NCBI RefSeq assembly: GCF_000003815.2
Contig: NC_049995.1
Span: 2,365,753-2,429,752 of the forward strand
DNA from: Branchiostoma floridae
Lineage: Eukaryota; Chordata; Leptocardii; Amphioxiformes; Branchiostomatidae
Direction of reading: 5' to 3'
Length of the DNA stretch: 64,000 bases
Position numbers and translations under genes: made by a program. Each line of letters begins with the position of its first letter. Within the stretch, counting starts at the first letter, position 1. The notes beneath the pieces were generated by a model. It was not told the DNA's origin and ran no database searches. It was given only the letters and a program-made list of their open reading frames with translations. This document shows, one piece after another, positions 46,501 to 58,500 of the stretch.

Positions 46501-49500
46501 GGCAACGTATGTCTAAGTTGTAAAGATTGTTTATAGAATCTTTAGTTCAAAATAGTCTAGAGTAACAGCGTTGTTTGGATGAAACATGCTTATTCTGCAC
46601 CCCATCAAACAATTTATGTTAGTAGAAAATTGACATTTTAAGTTCTAGAGTTGATCAAATCTCCCTTTTTGTTGTTTTGTGATTTCCAGCTGTGAATGTG
46701 CTGTGGGTTTCAACGGTACGTACTGCGAGAACAACATCGACGACTGTGTCTCCGTTCCGTGTCAAAATGGCGGCACTTGCCACGATCAAGTCAACGACTT
46801 CAGCTGCACTTGCGCTCCTGGTTTCACGGGGAAGGATTGCTCCACTGACATCGATGATTGCGAATCTTCGCCATGTGAAAACGGCGCCACCTGTACGGAC
46901 TTGGTCAACGACTACAACTGCACTTGTGCTCCAGGGTACGAGGGGAAGAACTGTACCGTTGACATCGACGATTGTTTGTCCTCGCCATGTGAACATGGCG
47001 GCACCTGCATTGATGCTGTGAACGACTTTAGTTGCACGTGTTCGGCCGGGTATACAGGAAAAAACTGCTCGCTAAACATCGATGAGTGCGAAGCGTTGCC
47101 TTGTGAAAATGGTGCGACTTGTTCTGATGCTGTCAATGATTACATCTGCACATGTGCTCCCGGTTATGCCGGAAAGAACTGTTCGGTAAACATAGACAAT
47201 TGCGCGTCCATGCCGTGTGAAAATGGAGGCACATGTTTTGACGAAGTCAACGATTTCAGGTGTACCTGTATGCCTGGGTATACTGGCAAAAACTGTTCCG
47301 TCGACATAAACGAATGCGAATCATCACCATGTGAGAACGGTGCTACCTGTACAGACCTCATCAACGACTATGCATGTAACTGCACAGCTGGTTTTGATGG
47401 AAAGAACTGCTCTAATAATATCGATGACTGTGAGTCCTCCCCTTGTGAGAATGACGGAACATGCGTGGATCTTGTGGATGACTTTGAATGCCGCTGCACT
47501 CCCGGGTTTGAGGGAAACAACTGCTCAGTGAACGTTGACGAGTGTTCTTCCAACCCTTGTGCAAACGGAGGCCTGTGTGTGGATGAGATCAATGGATATC
47601 AGTGCTTCTGTGTACCAGGTAAGCGAAGGAGTGGTGGTGTAAAAATGGTCAGGGACTTTATACTCCTATGATGTTTATCAACCTCTAGCCCTAACCAGGG
47701 ATAGCTCCAGGACCTGTCTTTCTGTCCCAGGATGGAAATTCGCTTCTTGGGACAGTAATTTTTTTTTACCTCATCCATGACATAAAAATTTTTGACAGAT
47801 AAGCCTAATTGACAGATTTAAGAACAAAAACAAACATTGGGGTCCTAAATACTCAGTGGGACAAAAAAAATTTAAGCTGGAAAGAGCCCTGTCCTAAATC
47901 CACAAACATTACAACATAGGAGTGTCACCCAAGTGGTCAAAGTTCTAAAGTGCAACGTAAAATAAAGTGTGCAAAGTGCAAAATATTACTATTAAAAGTC
48001 ATAAGTATGGTTGATATGGAGATCTAGGAGATCTAAGCTATGATCAAACATCTAAGCTGACTAAAGCTAGCAGTCAGGCCCCAGAGCCTTAGGAAACAAT
48101 GGTAAGTAACTTAGCCTCTTCATGGGTGATTAGTAAAGACAACATGGGCACACCATGCTAATCCCTTGGTGTGGTAGGGACCACCCTGACCCCATTAAAA
48201 ACTCATCAGGCTCAATCAAAGACTCATTAGGCCAGTATTGGCTTCCTCCTAGGGGTAAGGATACACTGGGAGAGTGGGTTGAAAAATAAATAGAAATCTT
48301 CAACAGACAGACTATCCATTAGGGAACTGTTACAGAAAATTTATGTAGAAAGTTCTACAATTCATAAATAGTTCATTTTGGGCAGAACTTATTCTGCAAA
48401 GGGATCACTTCTAGAATCAGGGCTGTGTCTAAGTTTGAATTTTTTCTGCCCCTCTCATAGTTTAGCACCACTCTTGATTTTCAAATAATTGCAAAATCTG
48501 TCATTTTAAGGTTATTAAAGATTCATTTTCATCCATTTCATGTCATAAAGTTAAGATTTTAGGACAGACGGTAACATTTTTACTTTTTTCATTGTTGTAC
48601 AATGTGACAATGTTTTATCATTGAATGTACTTTAGTTGATTTGCACTGTTTTATGTTTTGTTTGTGTATGCAGGGTACTTTGAAAAGCGCCCTAGTGGCC
48701 ATATGTTGCATTTAGATACTAAGTACTAAATGAAATGAAATCTTTCCTGTTTAGGATTTATTGGTGAGAACTGCAGTATCGACATTGATGAGTGTCTGAC
48801 GGCGGCATGTGAAAACGGCGCCACCTGTACAGACCTGATTGATGACTACAACTGCACCTGTGCTCCAGGTAACTTCTTCAATTTTCTATTGGGCAAAATT
48901 ATATCAAAGTGCATTCTTTCCATGGCATTTTTGGCCTAACGAAAATAGATTGTGACATTCAGATGTACTATTTGCAACTTGAGATCAATTGTTTTGGTGT
49001 ATATGAATGCTTGTCTTTTTTTTTCTTCTTCTTCGATACCCTTGAACCACCCCTACTAGGGTATCACTGAGGGATACTTTTATATGTTTTTCTATATGTA
49101 TGTAGTTGTATGAATACAGTACAGCGAGGGGGAAGATGGTATAATTACTAGACCAGAAAAATAGTGGTCAAATATCAATGATTGACAGGCAGGAAGTGGT
49201 AGAACATATGAGAGTCCCATTCAGTTGAGAGTGACAGGAAGTGACCAACGGACACGACTGTAAACATTGATCAAAATCTTATTTGCATAATAGATGAACT
49301 AGAATCAAACAAGTCATATGAGAAATTCAGAGACCTTCAAACTCTTGTTCACTTTCAAAAGTTTGAATGTTTGTATTTTCCTTCAAGGCTGGAGTGGAGA
49401 GAACTGCACAGAGAATATCGACGAATGCCTGTCCAGTCCGTGTGGTGTCGGCACCTGTGTTGACGACATCAACGGGTACAACTGTTCGTGTCCACAAGAC

Positions 49501-52500
49501 ATCTACACTTACGACAACCACTGTAACATCATCGAGCCATGCAGTTCCAACCCTTGCCAGGCAAACACAACAACAACATGCAACAACACCATTGTAAACA
49601 ACATCTATACGTACATCTGTGTCTGCATCGCAGGGTCTGAAGGGCAAAACTGTGAACAGAACATCGAAGAATGTGTTGTCAACAATGTTCTGTGTGAAAA
49701 TGGAGGGACTTGTCAGGATCTTGTTAACAACTACACATGCGAATGTGCTGCTGGGTTCACTGGACAGCACTGTGAGGTGAACGTAGACGAATGTGAGGCT
49801 AACTTCTGTCAGAACGGCAGCACCTGTGTTGATGGTATCAATGGTTACACTTGCAGCTGTGCTCCAGGGTTCAAAGGTCAGTACTGTAACGAGACCATTG
49901 ACAGGTGTGAGGATTCGCCTTGCTTGAATGGTGCGACGTGCACTGATACACCAAATAGTGTCACAGGTTTACCGTTCACATGTCAGTGCGCGACCGGCTT
50001 CAACGGCACATTCTGCGAAGTAAACATTGACGAATGCGTGTCCTTTCCTTGCCAAAATGGCGGAATCTGCCAAGACGGCATCAACGAATATCGGTGCGTA
50101 TGCCAGCCTGGTTTCAACGGAACCAACTGTGAAATCGACATTGACGAGTGCGCAACCGACTTTTGCGAGAACGGTGCCACCTGTCGCGACGAAGTTAACA
50201 ACTATACCTGTATCTGCGCAGCGGGATTTGAAGGAGGAAACTGTGAAATCAACACGGACGAATGTGCATCAAACCCCTGTAACCCACAGACTGGGATATG
50301 TGTAGACCAGACCAATGGCTACACCTGTTTCTGTTCAAACGGTTGGACTGGAAGTGACTGTAGCGAAAATATTGACGACTGCGAAAGTCTCCCGTGCGTG
50401 AACGGTGCAACCTGTATCGATGGCCTTGGAAGCTACAATTGCTCGTGCTTGCCGGGATATGAGGGGACGGACTGTGAGGTTGAAATTGACGAGTGCGAAT
50501 CTGATCCGTGTCAAAATGGTGCGGCGTGTAACAATGGCATTGACGAGTACACTTGCAGTTGTGTGCCAGGCTTTGCTGGTTAGTGGTGTTTCCTTTTCAA
50601 AATCTCTGAGTCTAAGACCGTAATTTAGTAGCCTGTGTTTTCACAATCTGTCACTGGCTGAGGTTAATGATCCCTAGGGGGTAGTAACTGTTGGGCTGGC
50701 CGCTAGAAGCATGATTTAGTCAGGCTAGCAATTTAGCAACTGTTCTTTTTTGTTGTACCTTAGTCCTAACTCTGAATTACATGTAGCTCACATATCTCTG
50801 ATGTTTGCAAGATTGTTCGCAAATATTGCTGATGTCTGATGATGGTTTCATGTGGAAGATGTCACTGCAAAATTAGTAAGTCAGAGATCTCAGCAGCAGT
50901 ATAATCAAACAATGGATAGTGATGGTGAGTGAGTTCAAACGAGCACGTGAACCCACTCCTTAATTCGCTCATGTACATATAGCTAGGGACCAACTGGGGC
51001 ACTCGTCCCAAATTTGGACGATTCCAGATGTTACAGATGTTAAGGTTCCCAGACAGAATAGTAGAGAAGTAACTGTATAGAGTGTATAATAAAAGTCAGA
51101 GCGAACTACATGTACTACCTAGATTGTACCCAGGCTGCCATATGCATGAATGTAGTGAAACAGTTCTACAAGACTCTAGAACAATGCAAGTCAAAACTGT
51201 GACAAGTTGTCCTATTTTGTTTCCAGGGACCAACTGTGAGATCAACATCGACGATTGCGATCCTCAACCCTGTCAAAATGGCGGCACTTGTCTGGATGGC
51301 GTAAACGACTACTTCTGCCTCTGCACGTTCCCATATGTCGGTCGGAACTGCTCCCAGCTTCCGTGTGAACAGTCGCCGTGTCAGAACGGGGGAAACTGCA
51401 CGCACACGGACTTTGCAGTGAACGATGGGTATGGTTATACCTGTAGCTGTCCCGCTGGTTTCATAGGTGAGATCATTTGGTTCTTCCTATTTTAGATCTC
51501 TAACATCAACTGTCATAATTCCACCAGGTACCACAATACCGCCACATCAAACATTCTTATAAGAGGCCTTCTCAAGATTGTCTTGAACACCTAAATACTG
51601 GAAGTGTATATACCTCAGGATTACTCAGATGCTGCATTGGTTACATCTCTTTTAAATCATGTATTTTTTGTCATGTGGCAGTATTATGATATCCGGTTGA
51701 ATTATGAGAGTCGGTGTTACACTTTGCTGTACTTTTATTGGGCGTATGGCCGAGACCTTATATTCAGTGTGTGAAATCATATATTAACAAAGTTTTGTTC
51801 TGGAGTTACTTTGATAATACAGTAGTATGAATTATAAATCGGTCTTTTATTTCCAGGTCGTAACTGTGAGCTGAACTTTAACGACTGTTGGACCCGGCCA
51901 TGTGTGAACGGATTTTGTCAGGACGGCATCAACAGCTTCATCTGCTTGTGTGATCCTGGTTAGTACATCTACTGTATAATGGTTTACTTTAAAATTTGTA
52001 GCAGTGTTGTTTTGCAGTAGAAGGGGAAAGGGAAGTTTTCTCAGTGTTTGAAATTTGCGATTGAAACAATTCTATAGTTATGTAATACATTTGGAAATGC
52101 ATATTTGCGATGTCATAAATTCACCACCAAAACTGTGACAGTAAAATAAAAGCACTATAAGAAACTCTTTCTATTCCTACTGGACAATCCAAAAAAACGT
52201 TTTCTGCTCCTTTGCATATCAATTAATAAGTTACGGTATAAAACCTGTTTTTATCAGATCTGTTCTGTGCCACTGACACTGAAAGATAGTGGATGCAATC
52301 TGAAACGACCGACCATTTTCAATGCACCTTTCTCACGTGTCAGCCATGATAAATAAAAAATGAGGTCAATGAGGCAGACAAACTGACCGTTTTCAATACA
52401 CCTTTCTCACGTTTCAGCCATGATAGATAAAAAACGAGGTCATTGAGGCCAACTGCTTTTTGGTGTATCTTATTACCCAAATGTCTACTTTCCTTGATGT

Positions 52501-55500
52501 AAGAAACAAACTGTTACTTTCCAGGATGGGCCGGTACCTTGTGTGATCAGCCCATAGATGACTGTATAGACAACATGTGTAGGAACGGCTCTACTTGCGT
52601 GGACAGGCACATGGGATACATCTGTGTCTGCATGTACACCCTAAAATAATCAACAATGTTATCAAACCAAATGTTGTGTTCCAGGGTGGGCCGGAGCCTT
52701 GTGTGATCAGCCCATAGATGACTGTATAGACAACATGTGTAGGAACGGCTCTACTTGTGTGGACAGGCACATGGGCTACATCTGCATCTGTCCGCCTGGG
52801 CTGGAGGGGACGTTCTGCGAGGTCAACATCGACGAATGTCTGACAGCAAACTGTCAGAACAACGCTACATGCGTGGACTTGTTCAACGACTACAGGTTGG
52901 TGACACCGTCTTGGAAGTCTGTACAATTTTCAATTGGCAAAATGTAGAATGATTATCGTAATGTTTTGAACACTTCCTGCGTAGACTTATGAAGACAGAT
53001 GAAGGTGAACTAGCGTTACTAAACCTCTCTCCTCAGGTGTGACTGCTTGCCTGGCTGGACTGGGAAAGACTGTGAATCGGACATCCCAGAATGCAGCTCC
53101 AACCCCTGCCTCAACAACGGTACCTGTTTCGACAACGTGGACGGATTCGTGTGCAACTGTCCGCCATTTTACACCGGCCAGAACTGCTCCCTGTCCTTTG
53201 ACCCTTGTGATCCGACCTATGACCCCTGTGAGAATGGTGCCACCTGTTTGACCAATCAGGATGGGACATACAGTTGCAGTTGCATTCCAGGTAATCAGTG
53301 TTTTTCTAGCACGACGAAGAAAAGAATTTTTCAGTATTCTAATTTTATAACATTTACATTCACGTATAACAAAATGATTAATGTCCTCTATAAAAGTGTG
53401 CAAAAGCTTAATACTACTTGTAGGTGAAATGCTTGTTTTAGGAGGTTCAAAGCCTATCTGGCTCATAGAAGATGATACCTACACTGCTTTCTCTCTTCAG
53501 AACTGTGCACTTATGAGAAAGAGTATGTACTACTGCCACCAGACTAGCCCCCTGCTTTAGTGCTTGCAAAACTGTGTGGCCCAAGGGCTATAGAGACAGA
53601 GATGGGCATCACCCTATGCACCAAAAGGTGGAAAGTCTCTTTTTCTGTAAAATTTTTTGGATTACTTACTAGAACATCTTTGTGTACCCTAGGTTTCACG
53701 GGGATGAACTGTGAAACCAACATGGACGACTGTGTCCCCGACCCGTGTCAGAATGGAGCTCGCTGTGAGGACCAGGTGAACGATTACGTCTGCCACTGCC
53801 TCCCAGGGTTCACCGGGAAGAACTGTCAAACCGACATCGACGACTGTCTGCCTGGGATCTGTCAGAATGGAGCCACTTGTCTTGATCTTGTGGATGGGTA
53901 GGTTCTTAATTTTTTTGGCAACACCACAAGGGCGGAGGCCCTTTTTTTGTTATTGATGACTCTGAAATTCAGTCTTATTATCAATCTATTATGTTTTTTT
54001 TGCTCGCAACTTTATATACTTCATACCAGTTCAGTATGTTTTGTTCACAGTTAACGTAACAGTTTATTGTTTTTCATACTCATTACTGTATTTTATGAAG
54101 TGCTGTTACATCTTGATTTAATTAAGAAGTTTCCACTCCATGATTTTTCAATTATTCTATGAACATTAAGTCTGCATTGTGGCAAGAATTACACTTTGAG
54201 TTACAATATCATCAAAACCATCCTATTTCATCCCATCCCATTCTGAATCTGATTCTTTTACAGGTACAATTGTAGCTGTGCACCTGGCTATACAGGACAG
54301 AACTGCAGTGAAGATATTGACGAGTGTGCCTCGTCACCCTGTGAGAACGGTGCCACATGCAGGGATCTGATTGGTCAATACGAGTGTGACTGCTTTCCTG
54401 GATTTGAAGGTGATTGGTCAAATCAAATTCCAATCCACAGTCTTAAATTGGATTTCAGAATTAAGGTTGGAACTGTTACACTATATGCAGGAACGCTATT
54501 TAAATGTGAACGTGAAATGATTACTTTAATTGACAGACCAATGCAAACAAGTACAACTTTTAAGACTAATAAGTTAAACTATTTGATGCTTTCAAAAAGG
54601 TTCAGGGCCTTTTCCTCATAATTTGCTCAAACTGTACTTTTTGATTCCAGATTTTTTTGTGAAAACAAGACCCAGTAGTGATTTTCTCATAGCACATTTC
54701 AAAGATTTGTCTCTAAAATAACTTCAGGCCAGAACTGTGCCTCAGAGGTGGATGAGTGCAGCAGCGCCCCCTGTGTCAATGGTGCGACCTGCAGAGACCT
54801 GCTGAATGGCTATGACTGCACCTGTGCGGAGGGGTTCACTGGCACTGACTGTGAGGTCAACATAGACGACTGTGTTCCTGATCCTTGTGTCAATGGAGTG
54901 TAAGTTTTTCATCTATTCTACGAAAATTTATGTAAAATACTGTATGTGATTTTTCCCGTATTAGACTTGGGAGGCTTCAAACTATTTCCTGTATTAATAA
55001 AATTATGTAGGTTTGGGGTTTGTTTGAGTGAGTTTATGTAGATCCAAAATTAGCCTCATAAGAGGCTATTCTTCCTGTGGTCTACACATTTGTGAAATAA
55101 ATGAAAATAAAAATCTATTACCTCCCCGTGAATTTAGTAGTGTTGACTCTTCTGTTGACCCCATGACCTGGAATGTCTGTCATGTCTGATAAACAACTAA
55201 ATCTATATTACCGGAATTTTACTTTCTTTCACTCCCACTCAATTTCCGTCTATACTGACTTTGTCTTGAAATGATTGAGAACACACAAGAGCACACAAGA
55301 AACATCCAAACACACGAAAACAAATTTTCTTAGTACAGAGGCAAATATTGACTATTTTGTTCTTTTTTAGCTGTCAGGATTCGGTGAATTCGTACAACTG
55401 TGTGTGCGCCCCTGGCTGGACTGGAGAGAACTGCACCGTTGACATTGATGAATGTTCCAACAACCCTTGTCAGAATGGTGGCACCTGTACTGACAGGGTC

Positions 55501-58500
55501 AACGGATTCACCTGTGCATGTTCACCCGGATATACAGGTGAGATAGAATTCATAATTACATAGAAAGTACATGGAATTGTAATGTAATGGCATCCCTTAC
55601 AAATAAGTCTGACGTGTGAGAATTGCTGCTGGTGTCATTGTCGTACACTCAAACAATACAGGAGCCATGCTACGTTTGATGCTTGTATTCATGAATCACT
55701 AACAGTATCCAAGGCTTAACTGACGTCGCCTGGGTACAGTAGTGCTACTCTACTCTTCATTTAGGTTTTCCTATCTATTTCCTATGTATGTATACATCCC
55801 TATCTAATTGCCATTTGTTTTACCATAAAATTTTGTCAGGACCCAACTGCACATTTGACATCAATGTCTGTGAGGCTCCTGGCTTCTCCCAGTGCCAAAA
55901 TGGTGGCTCCTGTGTCGATGGACCAGGGAATAACTTCACATGCAGGTAACATACTGTACTAAATCAAAACAAGACAAAGTTAACACTGAATTCTTGTAGA
56001 CTAAAAGTATTTGTGTGGTGTTGAATGATCAAGTGGTCACAGGTTTCATTCCTGGCATTTGTAGCTACACGATGTGTCCTTTGGAATGTCCTCACTCCAC
56101 CCAAGTGTCATCATGGGTGGCTAACTTTTTGGTTTGGGATGTGAATTAGGAAGAAAGGATGCCTCCCTCTTCCATACATATATAATATATATACCATGCC
56201 CTAGACACAGTGAATGAAAGTCCCCTTTGCAGCCTCAAAAAGGTTACAGGACTATACTTGACCAACTTCACTGAAGCAGGGCTCGAAATACCACCTGCAC
56301 ATGCAGGTTAGTGCAGGTAAGATTGGAGCTGTGCAGGTATTTCTGATGTCTACCTGCACCTAACCTGCACTGGTCCATCTACTGGGTATATAGTATATCG
56401 TATGATGTAGGTGCATGTGGATTGTTATTAGCTGCATTGACTGTTACCACCTATTAAGTACAGTGAAACCTGTCTATAGCGGCCACTCAAGGGACTGGTC
56501 AAAATTGGCCACTATAGAGAGGTGGCCACTATAGAGAATATGCTAATTAATTTACCACAAGCAATAAGTTACACATGGTTTTAGTACCCACTGATCTTTA
56601 TTCACATAATACAGTACTGTACATGTACTGCAATGATTTTTACACTATGTGTATTAAGAAAACAATAGCTATGAAAAGTTTTAAATGTTCTACAGCTGAT
56701 ATTGTCTGAAGAGACCGGTATCGTCATATTTCTTTGATCTTTCGTCTTGTATCCTTTGATACTTCGCTGTTCGTGGGTTCCCGCTCGCGTTCACACGTCA
56801 GATTCGCCCATTATGCTAATGTGGTACTCACAAGAAAAGTCTCGTCATTTTAGGTTTATCTCTTAATAAATGTAAGAATAAAATCCACCATAGTCTGAAG
56901 TTCATATCATTTTGTCTTTGTAACAATTTATTTAGAAAGTTTTTGTGATGTAAATTTACCTAAGCGATAGCGTATTAGAACGTAACTTTAACACAATTTA
57001 CCTCCGTAATAGTGGTGTCGTCTATTGACCTTATATGACCTAGTTTGTCAGCGGGTATGGGTAGACCAGTTTACGTAGTTTTGTTTTGAAAATAAATCAA
57101 AGAGGTTTTAAATCCGGCCTAGGGTGACGATGCGGCCGCTGTATATGGCCGAACGCGTGCCGAAACATAGATCAGCGGTCCGCGTGGCCGTAATCGACAG
57201 TGTTTTTGTACCTACGGGACCGGAAATCTTGTGGCCGTGGTCGCGTTGGACAGGTGGCTGCTAAGCCTATTTCTTAATCATTACGAATCCAAGGGACCGA
57301 CAAAAAGTGGCCACTATGGGCAGGTGGCCGGCATGCAAAGGTGGCCGCTAATACAGGTTTGACTCATAATATAAGATAATGGTTCCTGAACAATTTCAGC
57401 ATGATCGATACTTCCTAAATTCAGAGTGGTGCAGGTAAAATTTGTCAGGTGCAGGTAATTTTTAATGTTGCCTGCACCAGTGCAGGTATGCAGAAAAAAG
57501 TATTTCGAGCCCTGACTTGTTCCTCATCATGACGATGACAAATGACATGACCATATTTTGTCCCCTCCCCTTTACAGCTGCATGCCAGGCTATGCTGGTC
57601 CCTACTGTGAGGTAGATGTGAATGAGTGTAACTCTGACCCATGTCAGAACGGTGCCACCTGTCAAGATCTCATCAACGGCTTTAACTGCAACTGCACAAC
57701 AGGTAGGGACAATCAGAAACTGCAGTTTGTTTAGATTTATTACTTGCCACTGAAGAAGTTGTACGCAACAAATCCGGTTTGGCAGGCTGAATAAAAAATT
57801 AAAGATCCAGAAACTTAAGCTATGTAGCTCCAGGTTTCTTACTGAGGGATGACTGTGGTGCAATAGATGTCAGTTAGCTGAGGAATGAGTCAACTCTACT
57901 ATGTTGACTATGTACTGCAGTGTGCTTAGATGTATTGTTTCCCCTGAGTTTGATGATAAAAAAATGAAGCCCCTGTCACATGACCAAGGCCTTCCGACCT
58001 TCTCCAGACCATTGTTAGGAATTAGTCCTTAGCAAGTCTGTGGTTGGGAGTTTAGTAATTTAAAAAAATCAAAGTTATGAAAGTCATATTGTTAGATGCA
58101 ATCAGAGGAGTGAACTGGAGTTTCAATAGGATGGAGTCCAGGCTACTCCCAACCCAGTGCCAACCTTGGCAGAGGAGTGGTTGGGAGCAAAGTTTCCAGT
58201 CCGATTTTGAACTTATTTCAGTCGTAACATTTTAAAACTAACCTCATTGTATACCGAAACCATACTGGACTTCCTGTGGTGTATGATGGCCATGTTTATA
58301 AAAGTTACGTCACTATGTCTAACAGCTTATTTTCTTTTTCTAGGTTGGACTGGAGAAACCTGTGCAGATGACACTGACGAGTGCAGCTCCGACCCCTGTC
58401 AGAACAATGGAGTGTGCCAACAGCTGGCCCCAGGATCAGGCTACCGCTGCTTCTGTCCTCCGGGCATCCAGGGCGACAACTGCGAGGTCAACTTTGACGA

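Noticed and set aside
46655-47592. Minus-strand open frames opposite the eight-EGF exon
   Set aside because: They are antisense shadows of a periodic coding array; the plus strand has the complete Cys pattern and splice sites.
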